64,000 nt of DNA from Vagococcus coleopterorum (GCF_011303955.1 NZ_CP049886.1:620001-684000); one strand, 5' to 3'; counted from the first letter of the stretch, positions 37,220-49,976 are shown. Numbers and translations: made by a program. The notes: a model not told the origin generated them from the letters alone.

Positions 37220-37777
37220 TTATGATTCAAGCAAGCCGTAAATTGAAGCGACTAAAACCGCCACGGTTTCATCCGCTAATTCTTGGGTTGGGGTTTTACA
37301 GCCGTCTAAAATCCAAGTTTTAGTAATACCAACAAAGGCGTGACTGTAAAATTCAGCACTGTAAGCTAAAAGAGCAATATCTTTGGTGACATTTTTCTTC
37401 TTAGCGATATCACGAATAATCGTCGCTAGTAAGCCTTGAGTGTGGCTGTAAAAGGATTGGTCAAAAGAATTCTGTTCAGAAATAGCTAAGGCATTGCGAT
37501 AAAAGACTTGGTTCTTTTCGAAGTAAGCCAAGATACGGTAAATCACCTTATCCCACTCTTCGTAATCTAGGAAGTCGCTAATATTTTCAGAAATCTCTTG
37601 TTTATAAATCCAATCTAACAATTCATATTTATCTTGAAAGTGATTGTAAAAAGTTTGGCGACGAATTTCAGCTTGTTCCATGATTTGGCTAATCGATACT
37701 TTTTGGAAGGGAGTCGTTTCCATGACTTTTTTTAATGAATAGGCAATAACTTTTTTTGTGATTAATGACTCTTGCAT
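37220..37777 (-). CDS. dhaS: TetR-family regulator DhaS
   Basis: A 185-residue TetR-type protein with an N-terminal helix-turn-helix (VSISQIMEQAEIRRQTFYNHFQDKYELLDWIY, residues about 23-54; shown here to indicate the region only in part: SISQIMEQAEIRRQTFYNHF) and a C-terminal ligand/dimer domain. In Lactococcus, DhaS is unusual in acting as an activator when complexed with DhaQ. The operator found upstream of dhaK and the convergent dhaQ gene support the name. A strong AAAGGAGGG precedes the start, and TATAAT on the minus strand (37801-37806) is a probable -10. Confidence 0.85.
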   Translation of the reverse strand: MQESLITKKVIAYSLKKVMETTPFQKVSISQIMEQAEIRRQTFYNHFQDKYELLDWIYKQEISENISDFLDYEEWDKVIYRILAYFEKNQVFYRNALAISEQNSFDQSFYSHTQGLLATIIRDIAKKKNVTKDIALLAYSAEFYSHAFVGITKTWILDGCKTPTQELADETVAVLVASIYGLLES

Positions 37778-37862
37778 GGGACACCCTCCTTTAGAGTTTT
37801 ATTATATCATGTTCGATAAATGTAAATAAACCATAAAAGCTTGGTATTTCAAGAATAACCTT

Positions 37863-37891
37863 TTGTCAGCTAGCCGGTCATGAGTTATACT
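37863..37891 (+). promoter_or_regulatory. Promoter of the cysteine desulfurase gene
   Basis: -35 TTGTCA (37863-37868), 17-base spacer, -10 TATACT (37886-37891), 36 bases before the start codon. Confidence 0.8.
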
Positions 37892-37926
37892 AACAAAGAG
37901 ATAGTAACAGAAAGGGGGGCAATCAT

Positions 37927-39075
37927 ATGCCAACTATTTATTTTGATCATGGGGGCACAACACCAATTGCTCCAGCTGTTATTGAAAAGATGACAGAAGT
38001 CATGAGTCACGTCTATGGCAATCCTTCAAGTGTTCACCAAACGGGTCGCACGGCTAAAGCCTTATTAAATAAAGCGCGCCAAGAAATTGCGACAAGTATC
38101 AATGCAAAGGAAGATGAGATTATTTTTACTAGTGGTGGCACCGAAAGTGATAACTTTGCTATTCGTCAAACCGCCAAAAGTCGTCAGCATTTAGGTCGTC
38201 ATCTGGTTACTTCTAATGTGGAACATCCAGCCGTTTTAGATACCATGAAAGAATTAGGCAAAGAGGGTTTTGATGTGACCTTCTTAGATGTATCGGAAAC
38301 AGGGGATATTACACCAGAACAAGTTGCAAAAGCCTTGCGACCGGATACGATTTTAGTCAGCTTAATGTGGACTAATAATGAGACTGGTGTACAATTTCCG
38401 ATTAAAGAAATTAGCGAAGTCTTAAAAGACCATCAAGCTTATTTCCATACGGATGCCGTTCAAGCTTTTGGTTTAGAAACGATTGACGTTAATGAAGTGG
38501 CAGTTGATTTGTTGTCGGCATCTGCTCATAAAATTAATGGTCCCAAAGGTGTGGGAATGTTATTCCAGCGCGAAGGGGTTCATTTGCCGGCTATGCAAAC
38601 CGGTGGTAAACAAGAAACGCAACAGCGTGCAGGGACAGAAAATATTCCTGGGATTGTGGGTTTTGCTGAAGCGGTGAAACTATTAGATGAGGCAACAAAA
38701 GAGCAACGTCGCCAAGGTTACCAAGAATTACAAACGAAACTGACAACAGGATTACACGATGCCGGTATTGAGTTTGAAATCAATGGCACAAGTTCATTGA
38801 AAAGTAGTCACGTCATCAATCTTTGGCTGAAAGACTTACCGAATCAACAAGTGTTAATGCAATTAGATTTAGCAGGCATTGCCATTTCTGTGGGATCAGC
38901 TTGTACAGCAGGAGCTGTCCAACCATCTCACGTATTAGAAGCGATGTTTGGTCAAAAAACAGAACGAGCCTTAGAATCCATTCGAATTAGTTTTGGACTA
39001 GGAAATACAGATGAGGAAGTAGCCACCTTGGTTGCTGAACTAGTGAAAATTAAAGAACGAATGACATCTAAATAA
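37927..39075 (+). CDS. Cysteine desulfurase (IscS/NifS-type, YrvO-like)
   Basis: PLP enzyme that takes sulfur from cysteine and holds it as persulfide. The 382-residue protein has IYFDHGGTTPIAP, GNPSSVHQTGR, TSGGTESDNFAI, HTDAVQAFG, the PLP lysine in SASAHKINGPKG and the active cysteine in SVGSACTAGAVQPSHV. It is distinct from sufS in this window. The nearby mnmA gene suggests it supplies sulfur for tRNA 2-thiouridine, as YrvO does in Bacillus; this is inferred from proximity. Start follows AAAGGGGGG. Confidence 0.92.
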   Translation: MPTIYFDHGGTTPIAPAVIEKMTEVMSHVYGNPSSVHQTGRTAKALLNKARQEIATSINAKEDEIIFTSGGTESDNFAIRQTAKSRQHLGRHLVTSNVEHPAVLDTMKELGKEGFDVTFLDVSETGDITPEQVAKALRPDTILVSLMWTNNETGVQFPIKEISEVLKDHQAYFHTDAVQAFGLETIDVNEVAVDLLSASAHKINGPKGVGMLFQREGVHLPAMQTGGKQETQQRAGTENIPGIVGFAEAVKLLDEATKEQRRQGYQELQTKLTTGLHDAGIEFEINGTSSLKSSHVINLWLKDLPNQQVLMQLDLAGIAISVGSACTAGAVQPSHVLEAMFGQKTERALESIRISFGLGNTDEEVATLVAELVKIKERMTSK

Positions 39076-39086
39076 CCTACGTTAGA

Positions 39087-39116
39087 TTAGACGAATTTCT
39101 CAGAAAGCTGTATAAT
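39087..39116 (+). promoter_or_regulatory. Promoter of the 125-residue unknown gene
   Basis: -35 TTAGAC (39087-39092), 18-base spacer, -10 TATAAT (39111-39116), 35 bases before the start codon at 39151. Confidence 0.55.
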
Positions 39117-39150
39117 AAAGGCTATTGTTAGGAAAAGGAGAAATAAGTTT

Positions 39151-39528
39151 ATGCCAACGTGGATGATTACTAAAGTAGTAGGAATGTTATTTAAGAAAAA
39201 AGAGAAAAAGGGTGAACAAAGCCCGATGAATAAATGGTTGATGAAACGAGCTTTAATGTCAGCTTTACCATTAAGTGTTAGAAAACAAATTGGTAACGTG
39301 GAAAACATTAAAGAAATTGTCTTCCCAAGTGAAGAATCACAACTAGAAAAATTGCAAAAAGGATTATTCCCAACTGCTAAACAAAAGAATCAAGCTAAAT
39401 TACAAAAACAATTAGGTCAATTAACAGGTGGGATGATTGGGTCGAAAGAAACAAAAGTTGCAACTGGATCTAATCCAGCTGATTTAACAAAAATGATCAC
39501 AAAAACTGTTTTAGATTTAGCAAAATAA
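39151..39528 (+). CDS. Conserved-context protein of unknown function
   Basis: A 125-residue, very basic protein with no recognised domain. It begins with a mildly hydrophobic MPTWMITKVVGMLF, then a lysine-rich stretch, LMKRALMSALPLSVRKQIG, and a glycine-rich GQLTGGMIGSKE near residue 92. There is no clear signal peptide. AAAAGGAG precedes the ATG. It lies between the cysteine desulfurase and the DUF1831-like gene, with mnmA beyond, so a link to sulfur transfer or tRNA modification is possible but unproven. Confidence 0.75.
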   Translation: MPTWMITKVVGMLFKKKEKKGEQSPMNKWLMKRALMSALPLSVRKQIGNVENIKEIVFPSEESQLEKLQKGLFPTAKQKNQAKLQKQLGQLTGGMIGSKETKVATGSNPADLTKMITKTVLDLAK

Positions 39529-39543
39529 TAAGGAGGAACATCA

Positions 39544-39885
39544 ATGAAGGAGCAAGCAACAATCTTAGGCTGTCCTGTTAGTTACAAATTAGGAGCTGAC
39601 ACGAAGAAATTTACGTTGAAAGATAATGGCTTTACAGAAACCAAGGCAGGTAATTACCAACTGGTTCGCCCTTTAGATGCGACGCCTCAAAGTAAACAAG
39701 GCTTCAAACTAAAAATCACGGTTTCAAGTGATATCAAAGCATTTAAAATGTCAGCAACAACAGCTAATGGCTTAAAAGCCATTAACCTGTTTGATAATGA
39801 TAAATTTAAAATGAACCAAGACAAATTCTACTTCCTAATGGATGGTATGATTGACCGTGGTTGTTTTGAAAAAGTAGAAGCGTAA
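39544..39885 (+). CDS. DUF1831-like small protein
   Basis: A 113-residue protein that I believe belongs to DUF1831, a small alpha/beta family of lactic acid bacteria labelled as possibly involved in amino acid metabolism. Features include the N-terminal GCPVSYKLGADTKKFTLKDN, a central LVRPLDATPQSKQGFKLKIT and the C-terminal FYFLMDGMIDRGCFEKVE. The family often neighbours iscS and mnmA genes, as it does here. AAGGAGG precedes the start, and it follows the previous gene by 15 bases. Function is not established. Confidence 0.75.
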   Translation: MKEQATILGCPVSYKLGADTKKFTLKDNGFTETKAGNYQLVRPLDATPQSKQGFKLKITVSSDIKAFKMSATTANGLKAINLFDNDKFKMNQDKFYFLMDGMIDRGCFEKVEA

Positions 39886-39889
39886 AAGA

Positions 39890-39912
39890 GACGGCTGAAA
39901 AGCCGTTTTTTT
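39890..39912 (+). terminator. Intrinsic terminator after the DUF1831-like gene
   Basis: Stem ACGGCT (39891-39896) and AGCCGT (39901-39906) around GAAA, followed by seven T. Confidence 0.85.
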
Positions 39913-39989
39913 ATTTGTCTTAAAAGGATGAAAAAAAACGCAAAAGAGCTTATAATAAGACAGACTGAAATCCGACCTTCAAATCGTAG

Positions 39990-41156
<1,167 letters not shown>

Positions 41157-41160
41157 AATA

Positions 41161-41195
41161 AAAAGCCCTGTTCGAAAGAACAGAGCTTTTTTATT
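41161..41195. terminator. Bidirectional terminator between mnmA and the convergent unit
   Basis: Thirteen-base arms (41161-41173 and 41178-41190, one mismatch) around GAAA, with A-run and T-run on the two sides. Confidence 0.85.
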
Positions 41196-41499
41196 ATGGT
41201 GTTAAGTGATCCATTTGATCCCAAACTTCAGCAAGATAATAAAATAATTCTTTTTTTACAAGATAGTGGTCCGGTAGATGCACGGCTTGTTTGTGTTTTG
41301 TAATAGGGGTAATCTCATAAGCTAATTCGTCATCATCCGTCTTGCCCAAGTATTTAATATCCGCGGTGAAAGCTGTTTTTATTTGACCAGAGGTAACCAA
41401 GTTAGTCCGAAGAGCGGACTTTGGTGTAAGATGTGTCAAAATGGGAACGATAAGGATAAGTAAGATCACCATTAAAATCCGACGGTTTAGTTTAGTCAT
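41194..41499 (-). CDS. Small membrane-anchored or secreted protein of unknown function
   Basis: A 101-residue protein with an N-terminal hydrophobic helix (ILMVILLILIVPILTHL) after a basic MTKLNRR, which could be an uncleaved anchor or signal peptide, then a soluble domain of about 75 residues (AFTADIKYLGKTDDDELAYE, YLVKKELFYYLAEVWDQM). I do not recognise the family. The start at 41499 has an AAGGAGA site. It follows cls by 18 bases on the same strand, so it is in the cardiolipin synthase operon and may act at the membrane. Confidence 0.75.
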   Translation of the reverse strand: MTKLNRRILMVILLILIVPILTHLTPKSALRTNLVTSGQIKTAFTADIKYLGKTDDDELAYEITPITKHKQAVHLPDHYLVKKELFYYLAEVWDQMDHLTP

Positions 41500-41517
41500 G
41501 GAGAAGTCTCCTTTCAA

Positions 41518-43053
41518 CTACATCAATGGAGCAAAGACGTTTAAAATAGAACGAACTAAGTGAGTAATCCAACGGACGTCACGAGCTTTTTCAAGGGTGA
41601 TTTCTTCACAAAGGACTTCTGTATCGACGAAGTCTTGGTAAAGTTGTGGAATAGCTTCGGTTTGATACATCCAAACGCCACATTCCACATGTAAGAATAA
41701 ACTACGGAAGTCCATGTTGACAGTGCCGACTGTTCCGTATAAGTCATCCACCACAAAGGTTTTTGAGTGAATGAAACCTGGTGTGTATTCAAAGATACGG
41801 ACACCTGATTCTAATAGTTGCTCATAGTTTGATTTTGTCAAAGCGTGAACATAAGCTTTATCAGAAATATGAGGTGTTTGAATGCGGACATCAATGCCGC
41901 TCTTCGCAGCATTACACAAAGCTTCCATTAATAAGTTATCAATAATTAAGTACGGAGTTGTGATATAAACGTATTTCTCCGCACGATTAATCAAGTTAAG
42001 GTAAACATTTTCTCCAAGGGTCTCATTGTCAAAAGGACTATCGCTGTATGGTTGATAAACTCCTTTTGAACCTTCGATTTTTTGTGGGCCAGGATAAAAA
42101 TCTTCATAACGTTCATCAGATGGACGTTGGAAATCCCAAATTGATAAGAATAAAATCGTAAAGCCCCAAGCTGCTTCACCACGCATCATAATGGCGTTAT
42201 CTTTCCAGTGACCAAAACGTTGGATTTCGTTGATGTATTCATCTGCTAGGTTAATCCCACCAGTGAAGGCGACTTTACCATCGATGACAGTAATCTTTCT
42301 GTGATCACGGTTATTGAAAATAGAAGATAGGACTGGCACGAAAGGATTGAAGACAGAGCATTTAATCCCGAATTTTTCAATTTGTTTATGATACCCTTCA
42401 GGTAGGGTTAATAAACAACCAAAGTCATCGTACATTAAGCGGACATCCAAACCGGCTGCCGCTTTACGAATTAAAATATCAAGAATTTCATCCCACATCT
42501 TACCTTCATCAATAATGAAGTATTCCATGAAGATGTACTTCTCGGCTTTTTCTAATTCTTCTTTTAAAGCAGCAAAAGCTTCTTCGCCAAATGGCAAGTA
42601 AGTACTTTCTGTATTTTTAAAAGCTGGCATGCCACTGTTATCTTTTAGATAAGTTGATTGGATTGTCGCGTTAGTATGTGCGAATTGGTTAATATCTAAA
42701 TCAGGCACGGTGTTAGCGATAGCTTCTTTTTCTTTTTCTAAAGCACGTCCCATTTTAGTATGGAATTTCTTACGAACACGTAAGCGACCAAAGATGATGT
42801 AGATGACTACACCGATAATCGGTAGGGTTGTCACAGGAACAAGCCAAGCGATTTTATAGGCGGGGTTGCTGCGGCCGTTAATAATATGTAAGATGGCTGC
42901 CAATGATAAGAAGAAGTTGACGATGTAGAAGTAAACAAAGTAGTCACGGAAGACATAGATTGAGGCAAATACTAATGCCAATTGGACAAGTAATAAGAAC
43001 ACGACAATGGTGATCCGGTGAGTTAGTAATTTTAAAAATTTTAAAAGTATCAT
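41518..43053 (-). CDS. cls: Cardiolipin synthase
   Basis: Joins two phosphatidylglycerol molecules to cardiolipin at the membrane. The 511-residue protein begins with two transmembrane helices (about residues 10-60) and contains two phospholipase-D HKD motifs, HRKITVIDGKVAFTGGIN and HSKTFVVDDLYGTVGTVNMD. Length is slightly above the common 480. On the minus strand TATAAT (complement of 43106-43111) is a good -10; it lies 20 bases from the plus-strand -10 of the next gene, so the two promoters overlap divergently. The ribosome site AAAGGAG is 14 bases before the ATG, which is long. Confidence 0.94.
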   Translation of the reverse strand: MILLKFLKLLTHRITIVVFLLLVQLALVFASIYVFRDYFVYFYIVNFFLSLAAILHIINGRSNPAYKIAWLVPVTTLPIIGVVIYIIFGRLRVRKKFHTKMGRALEKEKEAIANTVPDLDINQFAHTNATIQSTYLKDNSGMPAFKNTESTYLPFGEEAFAALKEELEKAEKYIFMEYFIIDEGKMWDEILDILIRKAAAGLDVRLMYDDFGCLLTLPEGYHKQIEKFGIKCSVFNPFVPVLSSIFNNRDHRKITVIDGKVAFTGGINLADEYINEIQRFGHWKDNAIMMRGEAAWGFTILFLSIWDFQRPSDERYEDFYPGPQKIEGSKGVYQPYSDSPFDNETLGENVYLNLINRAEKYVYITTPYLIIDNLLMEALCNAAKSGIDVRIQTPHISDKAYVHALTKSNYEQLLESGVRIFEYTPGFIHSKTFVVDDLYGTVGTVNMDFRSLFLHVECGVWMYQTEAIPQLYQDFVDTEVLCEEITLEKARDVRWITHLVRSILNVFAPLM

Positions 43054-43167
43054 AAGCTAGTTTTTAGCTCCTTTATTAGTCTTAGATAATGCTATTGTAT
43101 CAAAGATTATACCGCAAAATGAAAGTATAGTATAATAAAAAGAAAAAAGTGATGGAGGGACATAAAA

Positions 43168-43602
43168 ATGAGTTTTACTTGTTACCAGATAAACGACTTA
43201 ACGCAACGACAATTATTGGAAATCATGGCACAAAGAGTGGCGGTTTTTGTGGTAGAACAAAATTGTCCCTATCAAGAAATTGATCAAGCAGACAAAGGGG
43301 CCCTGCATTTATGCCAGTGGTCTGAGTCAGGGGAGCTGATGGCCTATGCTCGTTTGTTAGACAAAGGAGAGACGGTTAGTTTTGGGCGTGTTCTCGTCAC
43401 GGAGAACTACCGTAGTCAAAAATTAGGTCGTAAACTAATTGAAAAAACGATTGCGGAATTGCATGAGCGCTTCCCTAACAAAGACATTATTATTTCCGGT
43501 CAGACTTACTTGTTGGACTTCTATAAAAGTTTTGGTTTTGTAGAAATTTCGGAAGAATATTTAGAAGATGACATTCCTCATATTGATTTAAAATTAAGTT
43601 AA
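43168..43602 (+). CDS. ElaA-like GNAT acetyltransferase
   Basis: A 144-residue N-acetyltransferase of the ElaA family. It shows LLEIMAQRVAVFVVEQNCPYQEIDQ at the start (the first half, RVAVFVVEQNCPYQEID, is typical of ElaA), MAYARLL, the acetyl-CoA loop VSFGRVLVTENYRSQKLGRK (the P-loop-like part is RSQKLGRKLIE) and YKSFGFVEISEEYLEDDIPH. The substrate is unknown. TATAAT at 43131-43136 is a probable -10, and ATGGAGGGA is the ribosome site. It is a single gene divergent from cls. Confidence 0.85.
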   Translation: MSFTCYQINDLTQRQLLEIMAQRVAVFVVEQNCPYQEIDQADKGALHLCQWSESGELMAYARLLDKGETVSFGRVLVTENYRSQKLGRKLIEKTIAELHERFPNKDIIISGQTYLLDFYKSFGFVEISEEYLEDDIPHIDLKLS

Positions 43603-43608
43603 ACCGTA

Positions 43609-43650
43609 TAGCCTTGTTCTTTATAGTCATTATAAAGAGTGGGCTTTTTA
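43609..43650 (+). terminator. Intrinsic terminator before the suf operon
   Basis: A long imperfect stem pairing AGCC and CTTTATA on the left with TATAAAG and GGCT on the right, followed by a T-run. Confidence 0.75.
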
Positions 43651-43700
43651 TTTTTTTCTTAAAACTAAATACATCGCTTGGTAAAAGCCAGTTTTATCAT

Positions 43701-43729
43701 TTGAAATTCATTCTCAATTAGGATAAACT
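43701..43729 (+). promoter_or_regulatory. Promoter of the suf operon
   Basis: -35 TTGAAA (43701-43706), 17-base spacer, -10 TAAACT (43724-43729). The first start codon is 46 bases downstream. Confidence 0.75.
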
Positions 43730-43775
43730 GAAGGAAGGTAATTAAGAATAAAAAAAGATACGGAGGTCATTGCCA

Positions 43776-44543
43776 ATGTCAGTTTTAGAAATTAAAAATT
43801 TACATGTGTCAATTGAAGATAAAGAAATCTTAAAAGGTGTTAACTTAACAATGAACACCAACGAAATCCATGCCATCATGGGACCAAACGGAACAGGTAA
43901 ATCAACATTATCTGCTGCGATTATGGGAAATCCTAACTATGAAGTCACTGAAGGTGAAATTCTGTTAGATGGTGAAAACATTTTAGAATTAGAAGTAGAC
44001 GAACGCGCTCGCGCTGGTCTTTTCTTAGCGATGCAATACCCAAGTGAAATTGCTGGGATTACAAACGCTGAATTCATGCGTGCAGCAATTAACTCAAAAC
44101 GTGATGACGATAACAAAATGTCTGTTATGGAATTCATTAAAAAAATGGATGAAAAAATGGCGTTATTAGATATGCCTGAAGAAATGGCTGAACGTTACTT
44201 AAACGAAGGCTTCTCAGGTGGAGAGAAAAAACGTAACGAAATTTTACAATTATTAATGTTAGAACCAACTTTTGCCATTTTAGATGAGATTGACTCTGGT
44301 CTAGATATCGATGCTCTTAAAGTTGTATCAAAAGGCGTGAACGAAATGCGTGGCGATAATTTTGGTGCGTTAATCATCACTCACTATCAACGTCTATTAA
44401 ACTACATCACACCAGATGTGGTTCACGTGATGATGGATGGTCGTGTGGTTAAAACTGGTGGAGCAGATCTTGCGAAACGTTTAGAAGCAGAAGGTTATGT
44501 TGGAATCAGCCAAGAACTAGGCATCGAGTTATCTGAAGACTAA
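43776..44543 (+). CDS. sufC: Fe-S assembly ATPase SufC
   Basis: ABC-type ATPase of the SufBCD scaffold. The 255-residue protein has Walker A MGPNGTGKSTLS, MQYPSEIAGITNAEFMRAAI (the SufC-specific segment), signature FSGGEKKRNEILQLLML, Walker B FAILDEIDSGLDIDAL and the H-loop IITHYQRLL. Start at 43776 follows CGGAGG. First of five genes, sufC-sufD-sufS-sufU-sufB, the usual Firmicutes order. Confidence 0.97.
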   Translation: MSVLEIKNLHVSIEDKEILKGVNLTMNTNEIHAIMGPNGTGKSTLSAAIMGNPNYEVTEGEILLDGENILELEVDERARAGLFLAMQYPSEIAGITNAEFMRAAINSKRDDDNKMSVMEFIKKMDEKMALLDMPEEMAERYLNEGFSGGEKKRNEILQLLMLEPTFAILDEIDSGLDIDALKVVSKGVNEMRGDNFGALIITHYQRLLNYITPDVVHVMMDGRVVKTGGADLAKRLEAEGYVGISQELGIELSED

Positions 44544-44566
44544 TATTAAAGAGGAGGACAAGCTAA

Positions 44567-47560
<2,994 letters not shown>

Positions 47561-47568
47561 ATAGTAAA

Positions 47569-47666
47569 GGAGAGCCATTACTCTTCTCGCTTTAGTGAGT
47601 TAGAAGTATGGGACATCGGAGAGCCATTCCTCTTCTAACTTTAGTGAGTTAGAAGTAATGGACAAC
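47569..47666 (+). repeat. Two tandem 49-base repeats, each able to form a hairpin, between sufU and sufB
   Basis: Unit 1 is 47569-47617 and unit 2 is 47618-47666. Both start GGAGAGCCATT and contain TTTAGTGAGTTAGAAGTA. In unit 2 CTTCTAACT pairs perfectly with AGTTAGAAG around TTAGTG, and flanking CCATT/AATGG extends the stem; unit 1 has the same fold with two mismatches. They lie wholly in the 146-base gap before sufB, in an otherwise gap-free operon. Confidence 0.85.
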
Positions 47667-47706
47667 GACCTCCAATAAAAGACTACAGAGTAAAGGAGTG
47701 CTGACC

Positions 47707-49119
47707 ATGAGTGAAGAATTTGAACCAATTGAAGTCCCTGAGTTAGAGGAATATAAATACGGGTTTCACGATGATGTCACATCAGTCTATGAAACAGGGA
47801 AAGGGTTATCTGAAGATATCGTTCGCGAGATTTCTGCCATCAAAGAAGAACCAGAATGGATGTTAGATTTCCGCTTGAAATCTTTAGCAGCCTTCAATAA
47901 AATGCATATGCAAGAGTGGGGACCTGATCTATCAGATATCGATTTTGAAGCCCTAACTTATTATAAAAAAGCCAGTGACGAGCCAGCTCGTGATTGGGAT
48001 GATGTACCAGATAAAATCAAAGAAACCTTTGAACGTATCGGGATTCCCGAAGCAGAACGTAAATACTTAGCTGGCGCTTCAGCCCAGTATGAATCAGAAG
48101 TGGTTTACCACAACATGAAAGAAGAGTTTTCTAAATTAGGAATCGTCTTCACAGATACGGATTCTGCCTTGAAAGAATACCCAGATTTATTTAAAGAGTA
48201 CTTTGCTAAATTAGTGCCACCAACTGACAACAAGCTAGCTGCTTTAAACTCAGCGGTTTGGTCAGGTGGAACATTTATCTATGTACCGAAAAATGTTAAA
48301 GTTGATGTGCCATTACAAACTTACTTCCGTATTAACGGTGAGAACATGGGACAATTTGAGCGTACCTTAATCATCGTAGACGAAGGCGCAAGCGTTCACT
48401 ACGTAGAAGGTTGTACCGCTCCGACTTATTCAACAAACAGCTTACACGCTGCCATCGTTGAGATTTTTACGCGTAAAGATGCCTACTGTCGTTACACAAC
48501 AATCCAAAACTGGTCTGACAACGTTTATAACTTGGTAACAAAACGTGCCAAAGCTTATGAAGGTGCCACAGTGGAATGGATTGATGGTAACTTAGGTGCT
48601 AAAACAACAATGAAATATCCAAGTGTTTACTTAGATGGACCTGGTGCTCGTGGAACGATGTTATCAATCGCTTTCGCTGGTGAAGGTCAAATCCAAGATA
48701 CAGGTGCGAAGATGATTCACAACGCACCAAATACATCATCATCAATTGTTTCTAAATCAATTGCCAAAGATGGTGGAGAAGTGAACTACCGTGGACAAGT
48801 AACCTTCGGCAAGAAGAGTGCTGGCTCAATCTCACATATTGAATGTGATACGATCATCATGGATGATAAATCTAAGAGTGATACGATTCCGTTCAATGAG
48901 ATTCACAACAGCCAAGTTGCCTTAGAGCACGAAGCGAAAGTCTCAAAAATTTCAGAAGAACAATTATACTACTTAATGAGCCGAGGCCTATCAGAAGGCG
49001 AAGCCACAGAGATGATTGTTATGGGATTCGTAGAACCATTTACAAAAGAACTCCCAATGGAATACGCAGTAGAATTAAACCGCCTGATTCAGTACGAAAT
49101 GGAAGGTAGCGTTGGATAA
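47707..49119 (+). CDS. sufB: Fe-S assembly scaffold protein SufB
   Basis: Main scaffold subunit for nascent Fe-S clusters. The 470-residue protein has [16 protein letters not shown], the core segments [20 protein letters not shown] and [19 protein letters not shown] (with the conserved cysteine), [16 protein letters not shown], and the C-terminal [25 protein letters not shown]. The start at 47707 follows AAAGGAG. It is separated from sufU by the repeated hairpins. Its last seven codons and terminator have been copied 879 bases downstream. Confidence 0.96.
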   Translation: MSEEFEPIEVPELEEYKYGFHDDVTSVYETGKGLSEDIVREISAIKEEPEWMLDFRLKSLAAFNKMHMQEWGPDLSDIDFEALTYYKKASDEPARDWDDVPDKIKETFERIGIPEAERKYLAGASAQYESEVVYHNMKEEFSKLGIVFTDTDSALKEYPDLFKEYFAKLVPPTDNKLAALNSAVWSGGTFIYVPKNVKVDVPLQTYFRINGENMGQFERTLIIVDEGASVHYVEGCTAPTYSTNSLHAAIVEIFTRKDAYCRYTTIQNWSDNVYNLVTKRAKAYEGATVEWIDGNLGAKTTMKYPSVYLDGPGARGTMLSIAFAGEGQIQDTGAKMIHNAPNTSSSIVSKSIAKDGGEVNYRGQVTFGKKSAGSISHIECDTIIMDDKSKSDTIPFNEIHNSQVALEHEAKVSKISEEQLYYLMSRGLSEGEATEMIVMGFVEPFTKELPMEYAVELNRLIQYEMEGSVG

Positions 49120-49126
49120 TATAAAA

Positions 49127-49162
49127 GAAAAAGTACCTACTCAGTTGAGTAGGTACTTTTTC
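49127..49162. terminator. Bidirectional terminator between sufB and the GNAT gene
   Basis: Perfect palindromic stem from GAAAAAGTACCTACTCA with its complement, two-base loop, ending in a T-run on either strand. Confidence 0.9.
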
Positions 49163-49594
49163 TTATTTTTCTAAATGTAAAATGGGATATGGTTTATCAA
49201 AACCATCTCGTTCACTTCTTGAAACAATTTTAAAGCCATGCTTCAAATAAAAATCTTTCGCACGATGATTTTGTTCGTTCACGTCAATTTTGTTAATTTG
49301 TTTATGTTCAATTAACCAAGTTAAAATCTGATGCCCATACCCACCACCTATTTTTTCAGGATCAAGGAATAACATATCTAATTCATTATCGCTTGTTCCA
49401 CTGAAACCGATTGGCTGCTGCCCATCGATAGACCAGACACGTAATTCTACATGATCTAGAAATTTTGGTATTTGCTCTTTATAAAAATCCAAGTCATTTG
49501 GGCTAAGGAAATCGTGTGTTGCTAACGCAGATTTCTCCCATATACTTAAAATTAAATGATAATCTTGTGGTGTTGCTAGTTGATTTTTTAACAT
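49163..49594 (-). CDS. YjaB-like GNAT acetyltransferase
   Basis: A 143-residue N-acetyltransferase resembling E. coli YjaB. Shared features are IWEKSALATHDFLSPNDLDF, GFSGTSDNELDMLFLDPEKI, the acetyl-CoA loop GGGYGHQILTWLI, and DVNEQNHRAKDFYLKHGFKI then SRSERDGFDKPYPILHL. The frame is open upstream to 49807, but the ATG at 49594 has an AAGGAA site and starts the conserved domain. Its substrate is unknown. It is transcribed toward sufB, and a degenerate second copy lies just upstream. Confidence 0.85.
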   Translation of the reverse strand: MLKNQLATPQDYHLILSIWEKSALATHDFLSPNDLDFYKEQIPKFLDHVELRVWSIDGQQPIGFSGTSDNELDMLFLDPEKIGGGYGHQILTWLIEHKQINKIDVNEQNHRAKDFYLKHGFKIVSRSERDGFDKPYPILHLEK

Positions 49595-49723
49595 AGTAGT
49601 TCCTTCTTTCAAAAGTTTTTTTATCAGCTCCTTTCCATTGCACATTTGATAATTCTTTGGGTAAACCCCCAACTGAAATAAATTTTCATATTTATTACTC
49701 CGTTTCATAGTTTTAATAATTAT

Positions 49724-49753
49724 ATTATATATTAGAAATAGGTTAGTGGTCAA
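49724..49753 (-). promoter_or_regulatory. Promoter of the intact GNAT gene
   Basis: On the minus strand -35 TTGACC (49748-49753), 18-base spacer, -10 TATAAT (49724-49729). This would give a leader of about 120 bases before the start at 49594. This segment is not part of the duplicated block. Confidence 0.65.
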
Positions 49754-49976
49754 TTTGAATATGCGAACGAAAAAATGTATGAAATGAGTTATTATATTTT
49801 TAATCATAACGTATAGAAAAGAAATTGATTTTTGAAATAGCTCCTCAAAAACTAAATGCCATGTTAAATGCCATTTGAGTGAAAACGAATGATTCTTAAT
49901 GATTTGTTAAAAGTAAAGAATCAGTATGTTTACTGAGTTTGATACAAATATAATATTACTGATAATCTAAATCTTT
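49754..49976. other. Spacer between the two duplicated copies
   Basis: About 220 A/T-rich bases with no convincing reading frame. Short local repeats occur (AAATGCCAT twice near 49853-49875), but nothing that identifies a mobile element. Confidence 0.6.

Larger units (their letters stand above)
49098..49615. repeat. Segmental duplication, copy 1 (sufB tail, terminator, GNAT gene)
   Basis: This stretch and 49977-50494 align base by base at a constant offset of 879 with scattered substitutions. It holds the last codons of sufB, the terminator and the whole acetyltransferase coding region. Copy 1 is the intact one, since the sufB end is in place. Boundaries are approximate. Confidence 0.85.

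Noticed and set aside
49595-49807. Longer N-terminus of the intact GNAT gene with a hydrophobic start
   Set aside because: The region contains the gene's own promoter and lies outside the GNAT fold; ATG 49594 has a ribosome site.
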